Positions 7,731 through 17,677 are shown, numbered from the stretch's first letter. The stretch: DNA of 64,000 bases from Microbacterium esteraromaticum (GCF_016907315.1 NZ_JAFBBS010000001.1:2542001-2606000); one strand, 5' to 3'. Notes: generated by a model not told the origin, from the letters alone. Made by a program: numbers and translations.

Positions 7731-9065
7731 TCAGCCGAGCCTTTCCTTGCGTCCGAGCAGGCCCTGCGGCCTCACCAGCAGGATCACGATGAGCACGACC
7801 AGGGCGCTCGCGTACTTGAGATCGGACGGGATCCACAGAGTCGAGATCTCGACCGCGATGCCGACGATGAGCGAGCCGACAAGGGCGCCGAACGCGGTGC
7901 CCAGGCCGCCCAGGGTGATCGCGGCGAAGATCAGCAGCAGCATCTGCATGCCCATGTCCCACTTCACTCCGGGGCGGAAGTACGCCCACAGGATGCCCGA
8001 GATGGCCGCCAGCACACCCGACAGGATCCACACGTAGCGGATGACCCGGTCGACGTCGATGCCCGAGGCGGCGGCGAGCTGCGGGTTGTCGGAGATCGCC
8101 CTTGTGGCCTTTCCGATGCGGGTGCGGGTCAGGAACCACGCCACGGCCAGGATGACGACGATGCTGACGCCCATGGCGACCAGATCGATGTACGACAGCG
8201 AGACGGGACCGAACTGGATGGGTGCGGGGCTCGAACCGGGCAGCTGGCGTGTGCCGCCGCCGATCAGGTACTGGAAGAGGTACCGCAGCGCGAGCGAGAG
8301 CCCGATGCTGACGATCATCAGCTGCACCACTCCGAGGCCGCGGCGGCGCAGGGGGCGCCAGAGTGCGGCATCCATCGCCCAGCCGAAGAGGCCGCCGGCG
8401 ATCACAGCGGCAGTGATGCCCACCCAGAGGGGCGCCTGCCAGACGGTCGTCGTGACCAGGGCGACGAGGCCGCCCCACGTCACCATCTCGGCATGCGCGA
8501 AGTTCGACAGCCGCGTGGTGCCGTAGATGAGCGCGGCGCCCATCGACGCCAGGGCCAGCAGCAGACCGAAGTTCAGGCCGCCGACGAGGCGCGAGGCGAG
8601 CTGGTCGAGCAGCGAGATCGTGATGCGCTCTCCCTCTCCCAGGAAGAGGTTGACGATCTTCGTGCCGGTCAGGCCGAACTCGGCCTCGAACTCACCGCTC
8701 GTGCCCGAGACCGGCTCGACGCCGTCTGGCAGGTTCTCGACGTCGACGATGACGCCCTCGGGCAGCGTGTCCTCGTCGACCGCGATCGTGTACTTGTCCT
8801 TCTCGGGCACGTACAGACGCCACTTGCCCTCGGCATCGGTCTTGGTCTCGCCCTCGAACCCACCGCCCTTCACCGACAGCTCGACGCCCTCGATGGGCTC
8901 GTCGTCGTAGGTGATGTTGCCGGCGAAGTAGAAGTCGGTGACCTCCTGCCCGTCCGGCGTCGTCTCAGCGTGCGCCGCACCGGCTGGCACACCGAAGACG
9001 AGGAAAGCGGCGAGCAGGGTCGCGAGCACCGCGACCACGCCGTTTCGGGGGCGCTGAAGCGCCAT
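7731..9065 (-). CDS. livH: Liv-type ABC permease LivH with a secreted N-terminal beta-sandwich domain
   Basis: The C-terminal 290 residues are a standard LivH permease (LNFGLLLALASMGAALIYG; ISDNPQLAAASGID; VRPQGLLGRKERLG). Fused in front is an unusual segment. A signal peptide starts at MALQRPRNG, with a hydrophobic core and a predicted cut at AHA-ET near residue 33. An exported domain of about 110 residues follows, reading like a carboxypeptidase-regulatory or prealbumin-like fold (NITYDDEPIEGVELSVKGGG, TDAEGKWRLYVPEKDKYTI). ATG 9065 is preferred because it gives a perfect signal peptide; frame upstream of it lacks one. It is the first gene of the operon. The exported domain might help dock the receptor; that is inference. 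Confidence 0.9.
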   Translation of the reverse strand: MALQRPRNGVVAVLATLLAAFLVFGVPAGAAHAETTPDGQEVTDFYFAGNITYDDEPIEGVELSVKGGGFEGETKTDAEGKWRLYVPEKDKYTIAVDEDTLPEGVIVDVENLPDGVEPVSGTSGEFEAEFGLTGTKIVNLFLGEGERITISLLDQLASRLVGGLNFGLLLALASMGAALIYGTTRLSNFAHAEMVTWGGLVALVTTTVWQAPLWVGITAAVIAGGLFGWAMDAALWRPLRRRGLGVVQLMIVSIGLSLALRYLFQYLIGGGTRQLPGSSPAPIQFGPVSLSYIDLVAMGVSIVVILAVAWFLTRTRIGKATRAISDNPQLAAASGIDVDRVIRYVWILSGVLAAISGILWAYFRPGVKWDMGMQMLLLIFAAITLGGLGTAFGALVGSLIVGIAVEISTLWIPSDLKYASALVVLIVILLVRPQGLLGRKERLG

Positions 9066-9143
9066 AGTTCTGAGTCCCACGCATCCTCCACATCGAGTGC
9101 ATCCAGCGACTTCGGGTCGTCGCTCGGCTTGGACGTCGGACTG

Positions 9144-10857
<1,714 letters not shown>

Positions 10858-10932
10858 GCCGAACGCGGGTCACCGCCGCGAAGCGGCGTTGGCCCGTGCC
10901 GACTCAGGGCGAGCGAGCCCACACCTCGTCTG

Positions 10933-10968
10933 CGAAAGGGGCGGATGCTGCGGCATCCGCCCCTTTCG
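10933..10968 (+). terminator. guaB terminator
   Basis: CGAAAGGGGCGGATGC pairs with GCATCCGCCCCTTTCG (16 bp) around TGCG. Confidence 0.85.
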
Positions 10969-10986
10969 CGGCATCGGGAGCGGGCG

Positions 10987-10992
10987 TACCGT
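10987..10992 (+). promoter_or_regulatory. -10 element of the DUF2277 gene
   Basis: TACCGT ends seven bases before the ATG at 11000, and no ribosome binding site is visible, so the message is probably leaderless. Confidence 0.45.
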
Positions 10993-10999
10993 GAACGGC

Positions 11000-11275
11000 A
11001 TGTGCCGCAGCATCCACACCCTCCACAACTTCGAGCCCGCCGCGACCTCAGACGAGGTGCATGCCGCCGCCCTGCAGTACGTGCGCAAGATCGCAGGCAC
11101 GACGAAGCCGTCGAAGGCCAATCAGGAGGCGTTCGACCGCGCCGTCGCCGAGATCGCGCACGTCACCCAGCATCTGCTCGGCGACCTGGTGGCGACCCGC
11201 CCTCCGAAGAATCGCGAGGAGGAGGCGGCGAAGGCACGGGCGAAGGCCGTCGCGTCGGGCCGCTACGCCGCCTGA
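11000..11275 (+). CDS. DUF2277 family protein
   Basis: This 91-residue protein belongs to DUF2277: it starts with the hallmark MCRSIHTLHNFEP, followed by TSDEVHAAALQYVRKIAG and ends in a Lys/Arg/Ala-rich helix after RPPKNREEE. No function is established. The ATG at 11000 is the family's normal start; a longer frame begins upstream inside the guaB terminator and is not credible. The conserved Cys2 beside the initiator Met is notable. Confidence 0.92.
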   Translation: MCRSIHTLHNFEPAATSDEVHAAALQYVRKIAGTTKPSKANQEAFDRAVAEIAHVTQHLLGDLVATRPPKNREEEAAKARAKAVASGRYAA

Positions 11276-11323
11276 GCGTTACACCCCGTGACCGCGTGTT
11301 GCGGGCGATGACGAGGCGGGTGG

Positions 11324-11343
11324 CCGGGCATCCGGATGCCCGG
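11324..11343. promoter_or_regulatory. 20-bp perfect palindrome upstream of osmC
   Basis: CCGGGCATCCGGATGCCCGG is a 10+10 perfect palindrome with no loop. It ends one base before the -10 box of the OsmC gene, so it is placed as an operator would be; it could also act as a terminator for DUF2277. Confidence 0.5.
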
Positions 11344-11344
11344 T

Positions 11345-11350
11345 TACGGT
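11345..11350 (+). promoter_or_regulatory. -10 element of the OsmC gene
   Basis: TACGGT ends six bases before the ATG at 11357; no ribosome binding site is present, so the message is likely leaderless. Confidence 0.45.
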
Positions 11351-11356
11351 CGCGAC

Positions 11357-11911
11357 ATGACTCTTCTCAGCGACCAGATCACCGCAGTCCTCCCCGACGT
11401 CACCGCCGATGAGCGCGCCGCACGCCTGGCCGACGCTGGTTCCGCATGGAACGATCGCATCGCCCGTGACGTCGCGAACGCCGCCCTCACATACAGGGTG
11501 ACGGGCCGCGGGGTCGGTGCGGTCGGCACCGAGATCACCTCGGGCAGGCACCGCTTCCTCGTCGACGAGCCGGCTGGTCTCGCCGGTGACGACGCCGCTC
11601 CGAGTCCGGTCGAGTACGCCCTCGGCGCGCTCGTGTCATGTCAGGTGGTCGTGTTCCGCCTCTACGCACAGGCGCTCGGGCTGACGATCGACGACATCGA
11701 GATCACCGCGGAGGGCGACCTCGATGTGCGAAAGCTGTTCGGGATCGACGAGTCGGGCCGTGCGGGCTTCCACGATGTGCGCGTGCGGGTCGACATCACG
11801 GGCCCGAACAGCGCGGACGACTACGACCGGCTGCGCGCCGTCGTCGATGAGCACTGCCCGGTGCTCGACGTGTTCGCGAACCCCGTCCCGGTGTCAGGGG
11901 CGCTCGTCTGA
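11357..11911 (+). CDS. OsmC family peroxiredoxin-like protein
   Basis: OsmC/Ohr proteins reduce organic peroxides with two cysteines. Both are present in this 184-residue protein: LVSCQVVVFRLYA (about residue 94) and DEHCPVLDVFANP (about residue 166). The family scaffold PSPVEYALGALVSC is clear. The N-terminal 60 residues are longer than in minimal OsmC. The start ATG follows a leaderless-type -10 and a 20-bp palindrome that could bind a redox-responsive repressor. A five-copy heptamer array begins two bases after the stop codon. Confidence 0.9.
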   Translation: MTLLSDQITAVLPDVTADERAARLADAGSAWNDRIARDVANAALTYRVTGRGVGAVGTEITSGRHRFLVDEPAGLAGDDAAPSPVEYALGALVSCQVVVFRLYAQALGLTIDDIEITAEGDLDVRKLFGIDESGRAGFHDVRVRVDITGPNSADDYDRLRAVVDEHCPVLDVFANPVPVSGALV

Positions 11912-11912
11912 C

Positions 11913-11947
11913 GGCATCCGGCATCCGGCATCCGGCATCCGGCATCC
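11913..11947 (+). repeat. Five tandem copies of GGCATCC
   Basis: Five perfect head-to-tail copies of the heptamer GGCATCC fill 35 bases immediately after the osmC stop. The same word occurs throughout the window as single copies. Confidence 0.97.
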
Positions 11948-12019
11948 GGCCGCGCTCGCGTCCTCGCGTGTGGCGGATGCCGTGCCGGGGCGGGCCGGTG
12001 GGACGCCCGAGGCCGCCAC

Positions 12020-12025
12020 TAGAGT
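12020..12025 (+). promoter_or_regulatory. -10 element of the MFS/PLP-lyase operon
   Basis: TAGAGT ends seven bases before the ATG at 12033; leaderless arrangement. Confidence 0.45.
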
Positions 12026-12032
12026 GAGCCCC

Positions 12033-13388
12033 ATGGGCTCAGCGTCGAATCCGCTCTCCAGGGGACAGATCACCCGCTACGCGATCGGGTCGCTCGGCAC
12101 GGGCGGATTCGCCACGCTCCCCGGACTGGTCCTCGTCTACTACCTCACCGATTCGCTCGGTGTGACCGCACTCGCCGCAGGCGCCATCGTCACCGGCGCA
12201 AAGGTATGGGACGTACTGATCGATCCTGTGGTCGGGGGGCTCAGCGACACCGCATTCGCCCGGTCCGGTTCTCGGCGGGGCCTCATGCTCCTGGGCTCGA
12301 TCGGGCTGCCGATCGCGTTCGTCCTCACCTTCGCCGTGCCGGGAGGAATCGGCCCGACCGCGTCGGCTGTCTGGGTGCTGATCGCATTCATGCTCGCAGC
12401 GACATGCTTCAGTCTGTTCCAGGTGCCGTACATCGCGCTGCCGGCCGAGCTGACCGACGACTACCGAGAGCGGACGCGCCTGCTCACCTGGCGCGTCGTC
12501 ATGCTCACCGTGGCCATCCTGCTGTTCGGCGCCGGCGGACCCGAGATCCGAGGCATGTTCCCCGACGACCCGCTGCTCGGGTACCTGGTGATGGCGGCCG
12601 TCGCCGCCGTCCTGCTCGGCGTCGGACTCTTCGTCGCATCTACGGTGGCGCCGAGGCGGCCGCCGTTGCCCGTGCGCCCCGGTGCGTCGATCTCGGCCCA
12701 CTACCGCGAGGGCATCGTCGCACTGCGCGAGAGCCAGCCGTTCCGGGTGCTGCTCGGCGCGTTCATGCTGCAGGGGCTCGCTACGGGGCTCATGCTCGCC
12801 GCCGCGCAGTTCGTGGCGCGCTGGGTGCTGGGTGATGAGGGTGCCGTGACCCCGCTGTTCGTGGCTCTGATCGCGCCGGCGCTGCTGATGGCGCCGGTGT
12901 GGAAGCTCGTTGCCGACCGTGTCGGCAAGGAGCGGGGTTTCCGGGTCGCCAGCGCGGTCTTCCTCGTCGCGACGCTCGTCCTCGGACTGATGGTGTGGAT
13001 GCCGGGATGGTGGATCCTCGCACCCGTGGCACTCGCCGGTGCGGCCTACGCGGGCATGCAGACCCTCCCCATGGCGATGCTGCCCGACGTCATCGCGCAC
13101 GACCGCTCGTCCGCCGGCAGCGCCAACAGGGCAGGGGTGTTCAGCGGCGTATGGACGGCCGGCGAGACGACCGGCATGGCGCTCGGCGCCACGGTGCTCT
13201 CGATCGTGCTCGCGGTCACGGGCTACATCGAGACGACAGCGGAGGTCGAAACCGTGCAACCCGATGCCGCGGTCGCGGGCATCGCGGTGGCGTTCAGCCT
13301 GCTGCCGGCCGTTCTCATGCTGCTCAGCCTGGTCGTGCTCGCGCGCTACCGTCTGCGTGAGCACGACATCGTGGGCACGTCGGCATGA
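12033..13388 (+). CDS. MFS transporter of the GPH (MelB-like) type
   Basis: This 451-residue protein has about twelve membrane segments. The first cytoplasmic loop DVLIDPVVGGLSD and the motif LTDDYRERTRLLTWR are typical of glycoside-pentoside-hexuronide cation symporters, which move sugars or conjugates with Na+ or H+. The substrate is unknown. It overlaps the following PLP enzyme by ATGA, so the two proteins are made together and the transporter probably imports that enzyme's substrate or exports its product. Confidence 0.85.
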   Translation: MGSASNPLSRGQITRYAIGSLGTGGFATLPGLVLVYYLTDSLGVTALAAGAIVTGAKVWDVLIDPVVGGLSDTAFARSGSRRGLMLLGSIGLPIAFVLTFAVPGGIGPTASAVWVLIAFMLAATCFSLFQVPYIALPAELTDDYRERTRLLTWRVVMLTVAILLFGAGGPEIRGMFPDDPLLGYLVMAAVAAVLLGVGLFVASTVAPRRPPLPVRPGASISAHYREGIVALRESQPFRVLLGAFMLQGLATGLMLAAAQFVARWVLGDEGAVTPLFVALIAPALLMAPVWKLVADRVGKERGFRVASAVFLVATLVLGLMVWMPGWWILAPVALAGAAYAGMQTLPMAMLPDVIAHDRSSAGSANRAGVFSGVWTAGETTGMALGATVLSIVLAVTGYIETTAEVETVQPDAAVAGIAVAFSLLPAVLMLLSLVVLARYRLREHDIVGTSA

Positions 13389-14836
13389 ACGACGTGCTCG
13401 AGCGTCTTCGCCTGCTGCGCGCAGGCGATGCGCCCACGCACGGCGGGCGGGTGCTGTCGTATGTCTACGATTCCGGCCTCGACGAGCTCGACGAGCTGGC
13501 GGATGCCGCCGCTCGCCTCGCACGACCGCTGAACGGGCTCGACCCGACGGTGTTCCCGTCGATCGCGGCGATGGAGCGGGATGTCATCGGCTTCGCCCGC
13601 CGGATGCTGCACGGCGGCGCATCCGTCACAGGCACGGTGACCAGCGGCGGAACTGAGAGCTGCCTGCTCGCCGTGAAGACGGCGCGGGACCTGTGGCGCC
13701 GGTCGCACGCGGAGCCGGGGGCGGTGGTGCGTCCGCGCCTGGTCGCACCCGCCACCGCGCACGCCGCGTTCATCAAGGCCGCGCAGCTGTTCGATCTCGA
13801 CTTCGATGCGGTGCCCTGTTCGGCCGATGGCGTGGTGGCGGCAGCCGACGTGATCTCCCGGATGGGAGACGACGTCGCGCTCGTCGTGGTGTCAGCGCCG
13901 AACTACCCGACCGGAGCGCTCGATCCGATCACCGAGGTCGCGGCAGCCGCATCCGCTCGAGGCATCTCGTGCCACGTCGACTCCTGCTTCGGGGGATTCG
14001 TGCTGCCCTGGTGGCCCGTTCCGGCGGCCTGGGACTTCCGCGTGCCGGGGGTGACGAGCATCTCCGCCGACCTGCACAAGTTCGGCTACGCACCCAAGGG
14101 CGTGTCGGTGCTGCTGCAGCGCGGAAGGCGGCGGCACCGTGCGCAGTTCTTCGCGACGACCGCGTGGGCGGGGTATCCGGTCGTGAATCCGACTCTGCTC
14201 GGCTCGCGATCGGCGTCGCCGCTGGCGGCTGCGTGGGCGATCACGCAGCATCTCGGCGTGGACGGATATCGCGCGCTGACCGAGTCGATCCACCGGGTCG
14301 CGCAGGAGATCAGGGAGGCTGTCGAGCGCATCCCCGGCCTGCGGGTGATCGGCGACCCGACCGGACCTGCGATCGCCCTCGGGGCGGATCCCGGCGTGCC
14401 GGACTCGCAGCGTGTCGACCCGCACCATCTGGCCGACGCGATGGTCAGGTACGGCTGGAAGATCCAGCACCAACCTGGCCTGACGCAGAGCGATGGTGTT
14501 CGTATCGCCCACAGTGCGCACCTGACCCTGACCCCCGTGCTCGAACGGCGGGTGACGGAGTTCGTCGACGCGCTCGCCGCAGCGTCCGGCGACGTGCGCG
14601 GCCGCGCACCGTCCGACCCGCGGGCACTGCTGGCGGCGCTGCGGGTTCTCGGCTACGGCGAGGGCGGGCGCGTACCCGGTCCCTCTGCGGCGTGGCGTCT
14701 GCTGCGTCTCGCTGGCGCGGGTTCGGTCTCGGCCGAGCAGCCGATGGCGACGCTCATGGCGCTGATCGAGCGGCTGCCGAGACCGGTAGCCGAGGCGCTG
14801 CTGACCGAGCTGCTCGCACGCATGTCAGAGCCCTGA
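13385..14836 (+). CDS. PLP-dependent decarboxylase/lyase, sphingosine-phosphate-lyase-like
   Basis: This 483-residue fold-type I enzyme resembles the group II decarboxylase / sphingosine-1-phosphate lyase branch. The pattern GTVTSGGTESCLLAVKTARD (about residues 83-102), the aspartate region CHVDSCFGGF and the PLP lysine in SADLHKFGYAPKG (about residue 235) are visible. The last 85 residues after the catalytic domain form an extra helical extension. The ATG overlaps the MFS stop (ATGA). The substrate is unknown; S1P lyase itself is only the nearest recognisable relative. Confidence 0.82.
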   Translation: MNDVLERLRLLRAGDAPTHGGRVLSYVYDSGLDELDELADAAARLARPLNGLDPTVFPSIAAMERDVIGFARRMLHGGASVTGTVTSGGTESCLLAVKTARDLWRRSHAEPGAVVRPRLVAPATAHAAFIKAAQLFDLDFDAVPCSADGVVAAADVISRMGDDVALVVVSAPNYPTGALDPITEVAAAASARGISCHVDSCFGGFVLPWWPVPAAWDFRVPGVTSISADLHKFGYAPKGVSVLLQRGRRRHRAQFFATTAWAGYPVVNPTLLGSRSASPLAAAWAITQHLGVDGYRALTESIHRVAQEIREAVERIPGLRVIGDPTGPAIALGADPGVPDSQRVDPHHLADAMVRYGWKIQHQPGLTQSDGVRIAHSAHLTLTPVLERRVTEFVDALAAASGDVRGRAPSDPRALLAALRVLGYGEGGRVPGPSAAWRLLRLAGAGSVSAEQPMATLMALIERLPRPVAEALLTELLARMSEP

Positions 14837-14895
14837 GCCGGCGTTGGTCGTCTCTCCGCGGCGGAATGTCTGCCGCCAGAGCAGTCGGGTTGTCC

Positions 14896-14930
14896 AGAAC
14901 AGGACGGATGCGGGGAATCCGGCCTGTTCT
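14896..14930. repeat. Intergenic inverted repeat, family 1, copy A
   Basis: AGAACAGG and CCTGTTCT pair around an inner CGGAT/ATCCG stem. The core (ACAGGACGGATG ... ATCCGGCCTGT) recurs at 16.7 and 17.8 kb. Confidence 0.8.
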
Positions 14931-14963
14931 CGGCGAGTGGTGCGGCCCGGCGCCGCCGACTGA

Positions 14964-14969
14964 TAGCCT
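14964..14969 (+). promoter_or_regulatory. Possible -10 of the ABC-F gene
   Basis: TAGCCT lies 42 bases before the GTG start. Here a leader with GGAAGGAG is present, so this gene would not be leaderless. Confidence 0.35.
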
Positions 14970-15011
14970 GGTCGGCTCGCTGCTCGACAGGGCGGGCGGA
15001 AGGAGCCCACG

Positions 15012-16700
15012 GTGGGCCACATCGATGTCAGCGCCGTCGCGCTGACCCTCCCTGACGGACGTCCGCTGCTCGACGAGGTGACGTTCCGTGTCAGCGCCGG
15101 CTCCACCAGCGCTCTGATCGGCCCGAACGGGGCGGGCAAGTCGACCATGCTGCGGATCATCCGCGGCGAGCTCTCACCGGATGCCGGGGTGGTGACGATC
15201 GACGGGTCGCTCGGCGTGATGGATCAGTTCATCGGGCACGGTGAGGCGGGGACGACCGTGCACGACCTGCTGATCCGCGTCGCGCCGGGGCGCATCCGAG
15301 CCGCGGCCGAAGCACTCGAGGCGGCCGAGAACGCGCTCATCGACGACGACACCGAGCGCACGCAGATGCGATACGCGACCGCGATCGCCGACTACGCCGA
15401 TGCGGGCGGGTACGAGCATGAGACCGTGTGGGACCAGTGCACGATGTCGGCGCTGGGCATCCCGTTCGAACGCGCGCGGTTCCGCGACCTCGGAACGCTC
15501 TCGGGCGGCGAGCAGAAGCGGCTCGCGCTGGAGGCACTGCTGCGCGGCCCCGACGACGTGCTGCTGCTCGACGAACCGGACAACTACCTCGATGTGCCCG
15601 GCAAGCGCTGGCTCGAGCAGCGCCTGCGCGAGACACCCAAGACCGTGCTGCTCGTGTCGCACGACCGTGAGCTGCTCGCCCGCGCCGCCGACCGCATCGT
15701 GACGCTCGAGGTCGGGGGAGCGGGTGCCGTGGCATGGGTGCACGGCGGCGGGTTCCGCACCTATCACCGGGCGCGGGACGAGCGCATGGAACGGCTCGAC
15801 GAGCTGCGCCGACGCTGGGACGAGCAGCACGAGAAGCTGCGGAAGCTGGTGGCGACGCTGAAGGTGAAGGCGACCGCGAACGACGGATTCGCGTCGCGGT
15901 ACAGGGCGGCGCAGACGCGCCTGAAATGGTTCGAAGAGGCCGGTCCGCCCGAGGAGCGTCCGCCCGCGCAGGATTTCGACATGCGGCTGCGCGGTGCGCG
16001 TACGGGCAAGCGCGCCATCGTCTGCTCGCGACTCGAGCTGACCGGACTGATGAACCCTTTCGATGCAGAGATCTGGTTCGGCGACCGGGTCGCGGTGCTC
16101 GGCTCGAACGGATCGGGCAAGTCGCACTTCCTCCGACTGCTCGCGGGCGGCGGCAGCGATCCCGACCCGTCGCGAGGGCATCTGACCGATGCCGCACAGG
16201 CGCTCGACCCGGTCGCGCACACCGGGGCGGCGACGCTCGGCGCGCGGGTGGTGCCGGGTCTGTTCGCCCAGACCCACGCGCATCCGGAGTTCATGGGTCG
16301 CACCCTGCTCGACATCCTGCACAGAGGTGACGACCGGCGGGCGGGGATGCCACGCGACGCCGCGAGTTCGGCGCTCGACCGCTACGGACTGGTGCGCCAG
16401 GCGCAGCAGGCGTTCGATCAGCTGTCCGGCGGCCAGCAGGCACGGTTCCAGGTGCTGCTGCTCGAGCTGAGCGGCGCGACGCTGCTGCTTCTCGACGAGC
16501 CGACAGACAACCTCGATCTCGAGTCGGCCGAGGCGCTCGAGCTGGCCATCGCGCGCTTCGAGGGCACGGTCGTCGCCGTGACGCACGACCGCTGGTTCGC
16601 GCGTTCCTTCGACCGCTTCCTCGTCTTCGGGCAGGACGGCGAGGTGTACGAGTCGGAGCAGCCGGTCTGGGACGAACGCCGGGTGGCGCGCGCCCGCTGA
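15012..16700 (+). CDS. ABC-F family ATPase
   Basis: This 562-residue soluble protein has two ABC domains and no membrane segment. Domain 1 has GPNGAGKST (about residue 38), LSGGEQKRLA and LLLDEPDNYLD; domain 2 has GSNGSGKSH, LSGGQQARF and LLLDEPTDNLD. The linker is charged and helical (about residues 255-300). ABC-F proteins act on the ribosome, some giving resistance to ribosome-targeting antibiotics, others being translation factors. The second Walker A has Ser-His where Ser-Thr is usual. GTG start with GGAAGGAG upstream. Its repeat-flanked position between guaB and guaB3 suggests accessory origin. Confidence 0.9.
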   Translation: MGHIDVSAVALTLPDGRPLLDEVTFRVSAGSTSALIGPNGAGKSTMLRIIRGELSPDAGVVTIDGSLGVMDQFIGHGEAGTTVHDLLIRVAPGRIRAAAEALEAAENALIDDDTERTQMRYATAIADYADAGGYEHETVWDQCTMSALGIPFERARFRDLGTLSGGEQKRLALEALLRGPDDVLLLDEPDNYLDVPGKRWLEQRLRETPKTVLLVSHDRELLARAADRIVTLEVGGAGAVAWVHGGGFRTYHRARDERMERLDELRRRWDEQHEKLRKLVATLKVKATANDGFASRYRAAQTRLKWFEEAGPPEERPPAQDFDMRLRGARTGKRAIVCSRLELTGLMNPFDAEIWFGDRVAVLGSNGSGKSHFLRLLAGGGSDPDPSRGHLTDAAQALDPVAHTGAATLGARVVPGLFAQTHAHPEFMGRTLLDILHRGDDRRAGMPRDAASSALDRYGLVRQAQQAFDQLSGGQQARFQVLLLELSGATLLLLDEPTDNLDLESAEALELAIARFEGTVVAVTHDRWFARSFDRFLVFGQDGEVYESEQPVWDERRVARAR

Positions 16701-16720
16701 GCGGGCTGCTGGTCTGTCGC

Positions 16721-16814
16721 CGAGGACAGGACAGTCATCGAGGACAGGACGGTCATCGAGGACAGGACGGATGCCCGGAATGCGTCCTGTCCTGAGCAAT
16801 CGGCCTGTTCTCGG
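16721..16814. repeat. Intergenic repeat, family 1, copy B with 18-bp tandem units
   Basis: The 18-bp unit CGAGGACAGGACRGTCAT occurs at 16721-16738 and 16739-16756 with a partial third copy. It leads into a hairpin: AGGACAGGACG (16759-16769) pairs perfectly with CGTCCTGTCCT (16783-16793). A further right arm, ATCGGCCTGTTCTCGG, follows. Confidence 0.85.
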
Positions 16815-16831
16815 ATGGCCGAGCTGCCGTG

Positions 16832-17677
16832 TCAATGCCGGGGTGCACGATGCAACCCCTGTGCGACGGCGTTGACGATGGTCTGCTGCACGTACCCGGC
16901 GTCGAACATGACCTGCTGGTAGTCGAAGCGCAGCACCGTGTATCCGAGCAGCGCGAGCCTGGCATCCTGCCGCAGATCACGGCGACGATCCTTCGCGGCG
17001 CTGTGGAACTCGAACCCGTCGAGCTGCACGACGAGCCGCTCGCCGATGAGAGCATCGACCCGATGCCCGTCGATGAGCACCTGCTGCCGCACATCGACGC
17101 CGCGGGTCTGACATATCCGCAAAAAGGTCGTCTCGACTCCGGAGTCCGAGAGCGCGCCGACCATCTCGATCACGGTGTCCACCGCAGTGCTGTGCCACGC
17201 CGTGCGACGCAGCTGCGGGAGCGTGACCAGACTCCTGTGCAGCGCCGACTCCCAGATCGCCGTCGCGTCTGAGGGTTCCAGGCAGCGGGCGACGTGATAG
17301 AGCACGTTCAGGATCGGCTCGTTCACGGCGAATCGTGCGACCGGGGCGGGCCCTGACGCCCAGTGCATGACCCGATTCGGTGCGTTGATCCGGGAGGACG
17401 TCGATGGCACGGCGATGTGGATCCTCGTGTCGGGGACTGACCAAAGATCCAATTCCGAGGCAGCGGTGACGCAGGTAACCCGGCCGCTCACGTGAGCGGC
17501 CGCACGTCGTGCACGCGAGCAGTGTGCGGAGACCAGCCATGAACGGCGTATCCGCTCGAGCTGTCCAGCATGCACGGCCCGACCGATCTCATGCTGGGTG
17601 TAGCCGGCCGCGCGCAGCCGGCTGCTGTGCGCGATTCCGTTGTGCTGCTGCATCCAGGTCATGATCGGAGCCCTCAT
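16832..17677 (-). CDS. AbiEi-like N-terminal domain plus DUF559 (endonuclease-fold) protein
   Basis: The N-terminal 60 residues (HNGIAHSSRLRAAGYTQHEI, LERIRRSWLVS) look like the winged-helix AbiEi antitoxin N-terminal domain. The C-terminal 100 residues match DUF559, a Vsr/restriction-endonuclease fold: VDALIGERLVVQLDGFEFH, DRRRDLRQDARLALLGYTVLRFDY. No AbiEii-like toxin gene is adjacent, so this is an orphan. Both ATG 17677 and ATG 17662 are possible; 17662 has GAGGG eight bases upstream. Proteins of this architecture are common in actinobacteria and have no assigned role. Base composition is slightly lower in GC than its neighbours. Confidence 0.8.
   Translation of the reverse strand: MRAPIMTWMQQHNGIAHSSRLRAAGYTQHEIGRAVHAGQLERIRRSWLVSAHCSRARRAAAHVSGRVTCVTAASELDLWSVPDTRIHIAVPSTSSRINAPNRVMHWASGPAPVARFAVNEPILNVLYHVARCLEPSDATAIWESALHRSLVTLPQLRRTAWHSTAVDTVIEMVGALSDSGVETTFLRICQTRGVDVRQQVLIDGHRVDALIGERLVVQLDGFEFHSAAKDRRRDLRQDARLALLGYTVLRFDYQQVMFDAGYVQQTIVNAVAQGLHRAPRH

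Noticed and set aside
11357..13388. Continuous frame joining the end of osmC to the MFS gene as a fusion
   Set aside because: The longer frame (starting at 11724) reads osmC out of frame and the heptamer array; a -10 box and ATG 12033 mark the true start.
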